A program made the position numbers and the translations under genes. Source: Thermococcus sp. (GTDB lineage Archaea; Methanobacteriota_B; Thermococci; Thermococcales; Thermococcaceae). Taken from it: 6,486 bases of DNA. This document shows positions 1 through 5,898 of the stretch, one piece after another; the stretch's first letter is position 1, and the number at the start of each line of letters is the position of its first letter. The stretch is taken from the NCBI GenBank assembly GCA_021157445.1, contig JAGGWM010000126.1, positions 1 to 6,486 on the forward strand, written 5' to 3'. Below the pieces are notes generated by a model, which saw only the letters and a program-made list of their open reading frames with translations, ran no database searches and was not told the DNA's origin.

Positions 1-1304
1 CACTGTCCCTTTCCGCAATATCCAGGGAATTCAATTTTAAGGTCTTTTCCAATTGCCCTTATATTTTTGAGGACATCCAGAATCTTACCTGAGAGCGCAA
101 CATCCCTTATTGGTGTTTTTATCTCCCCGTTCTCGATTATATAGCCTTCCTTAGCACCGAACATAAAGGTGCCGTTTGCTATATCCACCTGCCCGCCTTT
201 GTCTCCTATGAGATACAATCCGTTCTTAACCTCTTCAAGCATCTCTTCAAAACTCCAGTCTCTTGGTTCTATATAGGTGTTGCTCATTCTAACTAGAGGT
301 TGATAGTTATAGCTCTGAGCTCTTCCATGGCCATTTGGTTCTAAATTAAAGAAAGCGGCTGTTTCTCTATCAAGGAGGTATTCCTTCAAGATTCCGTCTT
401 TTATGATCTCAACTCTTCTCCCCTTAATTCCCTCGTCATCATAAAGATAAGAGCCAAATTTTCCTTTCAGAGTAGGATCGTCCACAACGGTAAGCTCCTC
501 AACGGCTATCTTTTCTCCGAGCTTCCCTTCTAATATGCTTTCCCTATTTTTGACCGCATCACCCTCTGCCGCGTGTCCAAGGGCTTCGTGAATGAAAACC
601 CCAGCAAGTTCGGGGTCAATTATTACATCAAACTCCCCCGAGGGTGGCAGGGAGGAATTCAAAAGCCCCTTTGCTTTGTCTTTAACAAAAGAAGTCCAGT
701 ATTCAAAATCCACTCCCTCTATAATCTCCCATCCTGAAGTGCCTCCAAAGACTTTCCAGTAGGTTTGCATGTCGTTGCCCCTCTTTGCGGTGACAGAGAA
801 GCTCAAACGAATTCTAGGAATAGCTGTTCTGATTTCACTCCCAATAGAATTAAAATAAAATTGCTCCTTTATTCCATCACCATAGGCTATCTTTCTATTC
901 GGTAGGTTTTCTCCCATTAGCAGAGAGTCCAGCTCTTTTAAAAGGTCTATCTTTTCCTCCAGATCCACTTCAGAAAAAGGCTTCTTAACCCTAATTTCCG
1001 CATTGTCCCTAACCGGGTCTCCGGTATATATTTTTGAATTGCCTTTTGTGGCCTTTGCAATTTTCATTGCAGTCTCGATTGCTTTTCCCGCTCTTCTCAT
1101 GTCGTTTGCCGAGGAAAAACCCCAGGAACCGTCAAAAGCCCTAACGCCAATCCCTATTTCTATATTTGAAGAGATGTCCTCAAAGTGGGAATTTTGCATC
1201 TCAATGTGGGTTGCGCTTATTTTGGCTATTCTAACCTCGTAGTAAGGCACGCCATATTTTTGACTGAGTTCTTCGGCTTTTTTGATTAGCTTTTCAATTT
1301 CCAT
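1..1304 (-). CDS. tldD: TldD-family zinc metalloprotease, C-terminal end outside the window
   Basis: Soluble peptidase subunit of the TldD/TldE (PmbA) family. In studied members TldD carries the zinc site and pairs with the catalytically inactive TldE/PmbA to cleave unfolded peptides. My translation of the minus strand gives 434 complete codons from ATG. The family signature HEALGH (HExxxH) is at residues 239-244, giving the zinc-binding His pair and the catalytic Glu240. The late family motif CGKGQ is at 430-434, and its Cys430 matches the third zinc ligand known in TldD. Other family-like stretches are GVRAFDGSWGFSS (53-65), a GSYLYDDEG segment near 285-293 and PLVRMSNTY. Members are usually about 450-480 residues, so only a few tens of residues are missing. 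The start is supported by GGGGG four bases upstream, and no in-frame alternative lies just before it. The gene follows gcvPB after 69 bp but appears to have its own promoter. A tldE/pmbA partner may lie beyond the left edge (inference). Physiological substrate unknown. Confidence 0.93.
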   Translation of the reverse strand, partial: MEIEKLIKKAEELSQKYGVPYYEVRIAKISATHIEMQNSHFEDISSNIEIGIGVRAFDGSWGFSSANDMRRAGKAIETAMKIAKATKGNSKIYTGDPVRDNAEIRVKKPFSEVDLEEKIDLLKELDSLLMGENLPNRKIAYGDGIKEQFYFNSIGSEIRTAIPRIRLSFSVTAKRGNDMQTYWKVFGGTSGWEIIEGVDFEYWTSFVKDKAKGLLNSSLPPSGEFDVIIDPELAGVFIHEALGHAAEGDAVKNRESILEGKLGEKIAVEELTVVDDPTLKGKFGSYLYDDEGIKGRRVEIIKDGILKEYLLDRETAAFFNLEPNGHGRAQSYNYQPLVRMSNTYIEPRDWSFEEMLEEVKNGLYLIGDKGGQVDIANGTFMFGAKEGYIIENGEIKTPIRDVALSGKILDVLKNIRAIGKDLKIEFPGYCGKGQ

Positions 1305-1308
1305 AGAA

Positions 1309-1313
1309 CCCCC
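1309..1313 (-). promoter_or_regulatory. Ribosome binding site of tldD
   Basis: The minus strand reads GGGGG followed by TTCT and then ATG. This G-rich element four bases before the start is an acceptable archaeal Shine-Dalgarno sequence and fixes the tldD start at 1304. Confidence 0.6.
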
Positions 1314-1333
1314 AAAGAAGAGAACCGAGCAGG

Positions 1334-1350
1334 GTTTATATTGTTTTTGG
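1334..1350 (-). promoter_or_regulatory. TATA/BRE-like promoter of tldD
   Basis: The minus strand reads CCAAAAACAATATAAAC: an A-rich BRE-like stretch followed by a TATA-like core centred near 1338. Transcription would then start about 25 bases downstream, near 1312, giving a very short leader that barely includes the GGGGG ribosome binding site. This suggests tldD is transcribed separately from gcvPAB, although read-through is possible. Prediction from sequence only. Confidence 0.5.
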
Positions 1351-1372
1351 AAAAGGAGAAGAAAAGAGAAAG
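1349..1372 (-). terminator. Pyrimidine-rich tract after gcvPB, possible terminator
   Basis: Directly after the gcvPB stop codon the minus strand is an uninterrupted run of T and C for about 24 bases, with several TTT and TTTT clusters. Archaeal termination is mainly driven by T-rich tracts in the non-template strand without a needed hairpin, so this is the natural end for gcvPAB transcripts. The T runs are broken by C, so termination may be partial. Confidence 0.4.
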
Positions 1373-1373
1373 C

Positions 1374-2873
1374 TCAATAGTCGACTTCTCCCTTTCTCTT
1401 AAACTCTTTGTACATCCTCCATGTTATAATTGGCTTTTTAGTTGCAAGAACATCGTCTACTCTTCTAACTGCCGTATTGTGTGGAGCACTCTTAACTATC
1501 TCTGGATTAGTATAAGCCTCTTCGCTGATCCTCTTAAGTGCCTCAACATAGGCATCGAGTTCTTCTTTGCTGACGGTTTCCGTTGGCTCAATCATTAATG
1601 CTTCATGCACTATTAGGGGGAAGTAAATTGTTGGAGCATGCAATCCAAAGTCGAGCAATCTCTTGGCAACGTCCAGAGCCTTAATTCCCATCTCTTTTCT
1701 CATTGGCTCTGCTGAAAATACTACCTCATGCTTTCTGAGCTCTTTGTGAGGCAGCTCGTATCCCCTCGTACCCTTTAGCTTTTGTGTAAGGTAATTGGCA
1801 TTAAGCACTGCAATTTCAGCCACTTCCCTAAGCCCATCTCTTCCCATGATCTTAAGATAGGTGAGCGCCCTAACAAGCACTGCAAAGTTACCATAAAATT
1901 CTTTGACCTTTCCTATACTCTTCGGCAGGTCGTAGTTGAGATAGTACTTCTCTCCGTCAAATTCAACTAGTGGAACTGGCAGATAGTCCACAAGATGCTT
2001 CTTTACTCCTACGGGTCCTGCTCCAGGACCACCGCCTCCGTGAGGTGTCGAAAATGTCTTATGGAGGTTTATGTGAACAACATCAAAGCCCATGTCTCCG
2101 GGTCTTATCTTGCCGAGAATTCCGTTTAAGTTTGCGCCATCATAGTAGAGCAATCCACCGGCTTTGTGGACTATTTTTGCTATCTCCAAGATGTCCTCTT
2201 CGAATATTCCCAAAGTGTTGGGATTTGTGAGCATTATTCCGGCTGTCCTTTCGCTTACTGCATTTTCCAAAGCCTCTAAATCAACCATGCCTTGTTCGTT
2301 TGAGGGAATTTCTATAACTTTAAAGCCAGCCATTGCAGCTGAGGCAGGATTCGTACCGTGAGCTGAATCCGGGACTATTATTTCATTCCTTTGGGCCTCT
2401 CCCCTGTCAAGGTGATATGCCCTTATTATCATAACCCCTGTAAATTCTCCATTCGCTCCAGCTGCGGGCTGTAGGGTAAAGCGATCCATTCCGGTGATTT
2501 CTTTAAGCCACTGCTCAAGTTCCCACATTATCTGCAAGGCACCTTGAACCGTTCTCGGGTCTTGATATGGATGAATAAAGGCAACCTTCGGGTGGTTTGC
2601 AAATTCCTCATTTATTTTGGGGTTATACTTCATGGTGCACGAGCCGAGCGGATAAATGCCCGAGTCAACGCCATAGTTCATCTCGGCCAGCCTTATATAG
2701 TGTTTGACGACCTCTGGTTCACTAACCTCAGGGAGTTCGAGGCTTTTTCTCATTAAATCTTCTGGGATTTGAACTTCAATGTCTTCGACGGGCTCAGGAA
2801 GGGTAAATCCAACTCTTCCCGGCTTTGAGAGTTCAAAAATTAGGGGTTCATCCCATTTGGCTTGTCTGAACAT
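1374..2873 (-). CDS. gcvPB: Glycine dehydrogenase (decarboxylating) subunit 2, GcvPB
   Basis: PLP-binding subunit of the P-protein of the glycine cleavage system. The enzyme decarboxylates glycine and passes the aminomethyl group to the lipoyl arm of the H-protein. The 499-residue product has the usual subunit-2 length. Seen in the sequence, numbered from the ATG at 2873: the [14 protein letters not shown] motif (about 72-85), SAHGTNPAS (170-178) with His172 near the cofactor, YYDGAN with Asp245 expected to pair with the PLP pyridine nitrogen, the PLP Schiff-base lysine Lys272 in [14 protein letters not shown], and the following glycine-rich loop. A GTG nine bases further upstream (2882) is also in frame, but it lies inside the ribosome binding site, so the ATG is preferred. 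The gene lies 10 bp behind gcvPA and must be co-transcribed and co-assembled with it. All key residues are present and no damage is visible. Confidence 0.97.
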   Translation of the reverse strand: MFRQAKWDEPLIFELSKPGRVGFTLPEPVEDIEVQIPEDLMRKSLELPEVSEPEVVKHYIRLAEMNYGVDSGIYPLGSCTMKYNPKINEEFANHPKVAFIHPYQDPRTVQGALQIMWELEQWLKEITGMDRFTLQPAAGANGEFTGVMIIRAYHLDRGEAQRNEIIVPDSAHGTNPASAAMAGFKVIEIPSNEQGMVDLEALENAVSERTAGIMLTNPNTLGIFEEDILEIAKIVHKAGGLLYYDGANLNGILGKIRPGDMGFDVVHINLHKTFSTPHGGGGPGAGPVGVKKHLVDYLPVPLVEFDGEKYYLNYDLPKSIGKVKEFYGNFAVLVRALTYLKIMGRDGLREVAEIAVLNANYLTQKLKGTRGYELPHKELRKHEVVFSAEPMRKEMGIKALDVAKRLLDFGLHAPTIYFPLIVHEALMIEPTETVSKEELDAYVEALKRISEEAYTNPEIVKSAPHNTAVRRVDDVLATKKPIITWRMYKEFKRKGEVDY

Positions 2874-2877
2874 CTTT

Positions 2878-2885
2878 ATCACCTC
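2878..2885 (-). promoter_or_regulatory. Ribosome binding site that decides the gcvPB start
   Basis: The minus strand reads GAGGTGAT, then AAAG, then ATG. The element overlaps the TGA stop of gcvPA. The alternative in-frame GTG at 2880-2882 is part of this GGTGAT core and would have no ribosome binding site of its own, so initiation at the ATG at 2873 is favoured. Confidence 0.75.
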
Positions 2886-4239
2886 ATAGCTCCGCCTCGT
2901 TTATTATCTCTCTAACATTCTTCACAAGTGCCTCTATCCACTCTCTCCTTGTTGTTTCGGTCACTGCCAGTAGAGCAGTCTCGCCGAGCTCTGGGAAGTA
3001 TGGTTTTAGATAGAAGCCGCCGTGTATTCCTCTTTCAAGTAGCCTCTCGTGGATAATCGGGTAGGGAATCTCAAATGTGGCCGGGACGTCTTTGAAGTTA
3101 ATCGCATCAAACGATATTTCGGCAACTTCACTCAATCTCTTCTTGAAATACGCTGTGTTCTTTAGAATTATTTCTCCAAGCTTCTCAAGGCCCTTCGGCC
3201 CGAGAGAAGCTAGGTGAATTGCAGCCGCGACGGCTACAAGGGCTTCGTTTGAACATATATTCGATGTGGCCTTGGCCCTCCTTATGTGTTGTTCTCTTGT
3301 CTGGAGTGTCATCACAAAGGCTCTCTTACCTTCTGTATCCCTTGTCATTCCTATAATTCTCCCCGGCATCTGCCTTATGAGGGCTCTCTCATTTTTAGTG
3401 GCAAATATTCCGGCTCTGGGACCTCCAAAGTTTAATGCACTTCCGAGAAATGACGCCTCTCCTACCACAATGTCTGCTCCCAAGCTACCGGGAGCCTCTA
3501 TTATCCCCAAAATCGTGGGATCTACGCCGACTACAAAGAGGGCGTCGTTTTCGTGGGCAATTTCCCCGATTTCTTTTATTTGCTCCTCAATTATTCCAAA
3601 GAAGTTAGGAAGCTCAACATAAACTCCAGCGGCATTTTTTGCCTTTTCCTTTAACTCCTCAAGATCAACCTGCCCTTTCTCGTTCCACTTTACGTATTCT
3701 ATCTCTATATCTGCTCCCTCTACAAAGGTCTTGAGAACCATGTTTCTCTCGGGATGGATGTGTTTTGGAACCACAAACTTATTCTTTTTCTTGACCCTAG
3801 CCGCCATCCTAGCGGCCTCACCAAGGGCAGTTCCCCAGTCATACATTGAGGCATTTACAATCTCCAGACCCACAAGCTCCCCAATCAAACTCTGGTATTC
3901 GAAAAGTGCCTGCAGCATTCCCTGGCTTATCTCTGCTTGGTAGGGGGTATAGGAGGTTATGAACTCGCTTCTCTCTATGAGATGCTTCACATGAGCCGGT
4001 ACGTAGTGGAAATAGGCCCCGGCGCCAAGAAAAGTTGGCATCTCAAGGACGGTCTTGTTTTTGTTGAGAATCTCGTTCATCTCAAGGAAAACTTCGTACT
4101 CGCTTTTGCCTTCTGGAAGATTAAACTCCTTGACAAAACCTTTTGGAACATCAGAGAAAAGGTCTTCAATGCTCTTAAAGCCAATTTCCCCGAGCATTTC
4201 CTCCTTGTGTGCTGAGTTTGGAATGTAGTGTTTACCCAT
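2884..4239 (-). CDS. gcvPA: Glycine dehydrogenase (decarboxylating) subunit 1, GcvPA
   Basis: First subunit of the two-gene P-protein. It has the fold-type I aminotransferase shape but lacks the PLP lysine; the bacterial split enzyme is an alpha2beta2 tetramer in which both subunits shape the active site. The 451-residue product shows family motifs in order: [18 protein letters not shown] (67-84), [12 protein letters not shown] (96-107), [14 protein letters not shown] (129-142), FGGPRAG (271-277), [19 protein letters not shown] (294-312), then the [17 protein letters not shown] block (313-329), and [10 protein letters not shown] near the C terminus. Reading on to an upstream ATG at 4329 would add 30 residues ([10 protein letters not shown]...) that cover the promoter and do not resemble the family, so I start at MGKHYIPNS, which follows a strong ribosome binding site. 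It is the first gene of the gcvPA-gcvPB operon. Relative to the usual NASxYDGxTA motif, a Trp replaces Gly at residue 135. Confidence 0.96.
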   Translation of the reverse strand: MGKHYIPNSAHKEEMLGEIGFKSIEDLFSDVPKGFVKEFNLPEGKSEYEVFLEMNEILNKNKTVLEMPTFLGAGAYFHYVPAHVKHLIERSEFITSYTPYQAEISQGMLQALFEYQSLIGELVGLEIVNASMYDWGTALGEAARMAARVKKKNKFVVPKHIHPERNMVLKTFVEGADIEIEYVKWNEKGQVDLEELKEKAKNAAGVYVELPNFFGIIEEQIKEIGEIAHENDALFVVGVDPTILGIIEAPGSLGADIVVGEASFLGSALNFGGPRAGIFATKNERALIRQMPGRIIGMTRDTEGKRAFVMTLQTREQHIRRAKATSNICSNEALVAVAAAIHLASLGPKGLEKLGEIILKNTAYFKKRLSEVAEISFDAINFKDVPATFEIPYPIIHERLLERGIHGGFYLKPYFPELGETALLAVTETTRREWIEALVKNVREIINEAEL

Positions 4240-4243
4240 TTTC

Positions 4244-4250
4244 ATCACCC
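4244..4250 (-). promoter_or_regulatory. Ribosome binding site that decides the gcvPA start
   Basis: The minus strand reads GGGTGAT, then GAAA, then ATG. This is the same GGTGAT plus four-base spacing as in gcvPB. An in-frame ATG at 4245 overlaps the element and so is unlikely to be used, and the distant ATG at 4329 lies upstream of the predicted promoter. Confidence 0.75.
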
Positions 4251-4284
4251 TTTTGAAATTATCACCTGAATATTTTGTTTCACT

Positions 4285-4298
4285 AAAATATATGCTTT
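4285..4298 (-). promoter_or_regulatory. TATA/BRE-like promoter of the gcvPA-gcvPB operon
   Basis: The minus strand reads AAAGCATATATTTT. The AAAG fits a BRE and CATATATTTT a TATA core centred near 4290. A start site about 26 bases downstream, near 4263, would give a leader of roughly 24 bases containing the GGGTGAT ribosome binding site. Spacing and composition fit thermococcal promoters; prediction only. Confidence 0.55.
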
Positions 4299-4307
4299 GT
4301 GGAGAGC

Positions 4308-4319
4308 AAAACTTAAAGG
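4308..4319 (+). promoter_or_regulatory. TATA/BRE-like promoter of the HAD hydrolase gene
   Basis: The plus strand reads AAAACTTAAAGG: an A-rich BRE-like stretch and a weak TATA-like core centred near 4315. A start site about 26 bases downstream, near 4342, leaves a leader of about 26 bases carrying AGGGGG before the ATG. It is weaker than the opposing gcv element. Confidence 0.4.
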
Positions 4320-4356
4320 CAAGTAGCACCCATTGAGCTTTAGCGGTAGAATAAAA

Positions 4357-4362
4357 AGGGGG
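4357..4362 (+). promoter_or_regulatory. Ribosome binding site of the HAD hydrolase gene
   Basis: AGGGGG lies five bases before the ATG at 4368 and eight before the adjacent ATG at 4371. Both starts are compatible with it, so the product begins MMII or MII; the difference is one residue. Confidence 0.6.
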
Positions 4363-4367
4363 ATTTA

Positions 4368-5039
4368 ATGATGATAATTGCCTTTGATTTCGATGGAACG
4401 CTTGTGGATAGCTACTCCGTTATAGAGGAGGCATTTAGAAGGGCATTAAAAAAGCATTTTCCTTGGCTTCCTTTTAAAGGTTTATTTGCTAAAATCCTCA
4501 CTAGGGTAGAACTTTATTTTGAGCGGCCCAAATTTGGAAAGCATACAGGCAAAATAAAGCAGCCAAGATTTTTCAGGACTAAATTCGCCCGCACATGGTT
4601 TAAAGAAAGGGCAAAACTCTCAAAGCCAATTGACGATTCCAAAGAGTTATTGAAAAAGCTTAAAGAAAAGGGGCATATTGTGATATCTTTCTCCGCGGAG
4701 GACTTTTTGGACGGGATGAAAGAATACAGGCTGAGGATAGGGGGCTTTTATGAACTTTTTGATGATGTGATAATTTTTGGAAGAGATATGGCTCTCTGTG
4801 AAGCCTTCCAGCTCGTCAGGGAAAGATATGGAGATGAAATATTTGTATGGGTTGACGACAAACCATGGCGCTTTATAGGGAGGGGAGACGAGAATACTGA
4901 ATACGTGTGGTACTATTTCCCCCCAACGGCAAAATACGTCACCAAAGAGATTCTAGATCAGATCCCACATCTTCACGTTATCCAAGACCTCTGGAGCATC
5001 TTTGACGTAATAGAGAGAATTAAAAGTGAGAGAAGTTAA
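4368..5039 (+). CDS. HAD-superfamily hydrolase with a strongly basic insert, substrate unknown
   Basis: Probable Mg-dependent phosphatase of the haloacid dehalogenase superfamily, 223 residues, soluble. Motif I is DFDGTLVDS, with nucleophile Asp7 and acid/base Asp9. Motif II is probably Ser107 in [11 protein letters not shown] motif III basic residue could be Arg139, 24 residues before motif IV. Motif IV is VWVDDKPW with Asp163 and Asp164. Residues 36-86, where a C1 cap would lie, carry about 16 Lys/Arg against three Glu, which would suit a negatively charged ligand (inference). The segment after motif IV is rich in Trp, Tyr and Phe. The gene diverges from gcvPAB and probably has its own weak promoter. 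Nothing links it to glycine metabolism. Phosphoglycolate-phosphatase-like annotations are possible for such proteins, but the sequence does not settle the substrate. Confidence 0.85.
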   Translation: MMIIAFDFDGTLVDSYSVIEEAFRRALKKHFPWLPFKGLFAKILTRVELYFERPKFGKHTGKIKQPRFFRTKFARTWFKERAKLSKPIDDSKELLKKLKEKGHIVISFSAEDFLDGMKEYRLRIGGFYELFDDVIIFGRDMALCEAFQLVRERYGDEIFVWVDDKPWRFIGRGDENTEYVWYYFPPTAKYVTKEILDQIPHLHVIQDLWSIFDVIERIKSERS

Positions 5040-5045
5040 TCTCCG

Positions 5046-5054
5046 CTTATATAC
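5046..5054. promoter_or_regulatory. Orphan TATA-like element after the HAD gene
   Basis: CTTATATAC lies seven bases after the HAD stop codon. It resembles a thermococcal TATA box, with core TTATATA on the plus strand and TATATAA on the minus strand. On the plus strand it would start RNA near 5076, about 100 bases before the next gene; on the minus strand it would drive antisense RNA into the HAD gene. No BRE-like purine stretch is clear on either side, so it may be chance. Confidence 0.2.
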
Positions 5055-5102
5055 TCAAAGGGTATCATCGATGCGATTCCACCAGCTTTAACTCCCAACC
5101 CA

Positions 5103-5115
5103 AGTTTAAATATTT
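5103..5115 (+). promoter_or_regulatory. TATA-like promoter of the metallophosphoesterase gene (upstream copy)
   Basis: AGTTTAAATATTT, preceded by CCCA, contains TTTAAATAT, close to the thermococcal TATA consensus. A start site about 26 bases downstream, near 5135, would give a leader of roughly 38 bases. That leader has no clear ribosome binding site before the ATG at 5173. Confidence 0.5.
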
Positions 5116-5119
5116 TTCG

Positions 5120-5130
5120 GTTAGCCTAAC
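5120..5130. repeat. 11-bp inverted repeat between TATA and predicted start site
   Basis: GTTAGCCTAAC consists of perfect 5-bp arms around a single C. It sits directly behind the upstream TATA-like element and just before its predicted start site, where archaeal repressors often bind. The arms are short, so chance is a real possibility. Confidence 0.35.
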
Positions 5131-5143
5131 AAAATTCAATATG

Positions 5144-5152
5144 TTTAAAAAT
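5144..5152 (+). promoter_or_regulatory. Second TATA-like element, positioned for a leaderless transcript
   Basis: TTTAAAAAT is centred about 25 bases before the ATG at 5173, the distance expected between a TATA box and the transcription start. RNA started from it would begin at or near the A of the ATG. This would explain the lack of a Shine-Dalgarno sequence for this gene. Confidence 0.35.
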
Positions 5153-5172
5153 ACTGATGAAGAGTTTCAACC

Positions 5173-5850
5173 ATGCATGAGCTCCTTCCCCAGAAGGGCC
5201 TTAGAATTGGAAATTCAATTGTGATAGCGGATCTCCACATTGGATACGAGGAGAGCATGGCAAAGGGGGGCGTTTATCTTCCAAAAGTCTTTAAACAAAT
5301 GCTTGATTCTATTGTTGCCCTTCTCAAAGAAGAGCGGCCAAAAAGATTAATAATAAACGGTGACCTCAAGCACTCGTTCACTCCACTTAGACGTGAAAAG
5401 TTTGAGCTTAAGGCGTTTTTTGAGCATACTCTTCCCTTCGTGGAGGAGGTGGTTGTTGTAAGGGGAAACCACGATGTGGGAATAAGCTGGATCAGGGGAC
5501 TTGGTGTGGAAATTGTTGATGAAATTGACCTCAAAGGGTGGAAAATAGTCCACGGTCACAAGCTTGTTGAGGGGGAAAAGTTTATCATAGGCCACGAGCA
5601 TCCGGCGATCCGGCTTAGGGATGAAGTGGGGGCATTAATAAAGGTTCCAATCTTTTTGGTAGGGGAAACTTTGATAGTACTTCCAGCCTTTTCCCCATGG
5701 GCATACGGAAATGATATCCTTAGGGAGATCGTTTCTCCTTTTCTTAAGCACATAGAACTGTCCGGCTTTGAGGTTTTTGTCCCACTGGAAAAGGAACTCC
5801 TGAGTTTTGGAAAGCTTGGCGATCTAATCAGAGCACTCCAGAGAATCTGA
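5173..5850 (+). CDS. Archaeal SbcD/Mre11-related metallophosphoesterase, PdeM-like
   Basis: Calcineurin-type phosphoesterase of 225 residues that should bind two metal ions. Metal-site motifs appear in order: IADLHIGYE (18-26; Asp20, His22), NGDLKH (62-67; Asp64), RGNHD (97-101; Asn99, His100), HGHK (127-130) and GHEHP (140-144; His141, His143). This small single-domain protein matches the archaeal SbcD-related family and resembles bacterial PdeM, which is found with DNA-ligase/helicase repair genes. It lacks the capping and coiled-coil-binding regions of true Mre11/SbcD. Role in DNA or RNA processing is plausible but unproven; no repair gene is visible here. The start at 5173 places the IADLH motif at the normal distance from the N terminus. 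GATGAAGAG upstream is only a poor ribosome binding site, so leaderless translation is possible. The next gene lies 48 bp downstream on the same strand. Confidence 0.9.
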   Translation: MHELLPQKGLRIGNSIVIADLHIGYEESMAKGGVYLPKVFKQMLDSIVALLKEERPKRLIINGDLKHSFTPLRREKFELKAFFEHTLPFVEEVVVVRGNHDVGISWIRGLGVEIVDEIDLKGWKIVHGHKLVEGEKFIIGHEHPAIRLRDEVGALIKVPIFLVGETLIVLPAFSPWAYGNDILREIVSPFLKHIELSGFEVFVPLEKELLSFGKLGDLIRALQRI

Positions 5851-5859
5851 CCGCAAGAA

Positions 5860-5866
5860 TTAAAAT
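5860..5866 (+). promoter_or_regulatory. Weak TATA-like element before the PrsW gene
   Basis: TTAAAAT in the 48-bp gap after the metallophosphoesterase gene is preceded by the A-rich CAAGAA. A start site near 5888 would leave a leader of about 11 bases with the GGTGAT ribosome binding site near its 5' end. Read-through from the upstream gene is equally possible. Confidence 0.25.
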
Positions 5867-5881
5867 CATCAAAAAGTCAAA

Positions 5882-5889
5882 TTTCTTTT
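5882..5889 (+). terminator. Short T-rich tract, possible weak terminator of the metallophosphoesterase gene
   Basis: TTTCTTTT lies about 30 bases after the metallophosphoesterase stop codon. It is the only T-rich run in this gap and could cause partial termination by the archaeal T-tract mechanism. It directly abuts the ribosome binding site of the next gene. Confidence 0.2.
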
Positions 5890-5895
5890 GGTGAT
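5890..5895 (+). promoter_or_regulatory. Ribosome binding site of the PrsW gene
   Basis: GGTGAT followed by AAC and ATG. It uses the same GGTGAT core as gcvPA and gcvPB, with a slightly shorter spacer, and fixes the start at 5899. Confidence 0.7.
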
Positions 5896-5898
5896 AAC

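Noticed and set aside
1003..4215. Several plus-strand open frames of 62-118 codons opposite tldD, gcvPB and gcvPA
   Set aside because: They lie antisense to genes with complete family motifs, have no ribosome binding sites and encode low-complexity, Ser/Leu-rich products typical of shadow frames.
4259..4276. TATCAC half-site resembling the TrmBL1 operator of Thermococcales
   Set aside because: The known operator needs a GTGATA half five bases later; here the sequence is TATTTT, so only half of the site exists.
5066..5073. CATCGATG, an 8-bp palindrome in the gap after the HAD gene
   Set aside because: The flanking bases do not extend the symmetry, and it is not placed at any predicted promoter.
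5157..5180. Seven-codon open frame MKSFNHA overlapping the metallophosphoesterase start
   Set aside because: It could be a leader peptide, but it has no Shine-Dalgarno sequence and no regulatory codon run. A short frame of this size is expected by chance.
5150..5200. CTGATGA resembling fused D'/C' boxes of a C/D-box guide RNA
   Set aside because: No second C box, D box or guide-sized spacers are found on either side.
5274..5753. Minus-strand open frames inside the metallophosphoesterase gene
   Set aside because: They are antisense to a gene with intact metal-binding motifs and have no recognisable domain or ribosome binding site.
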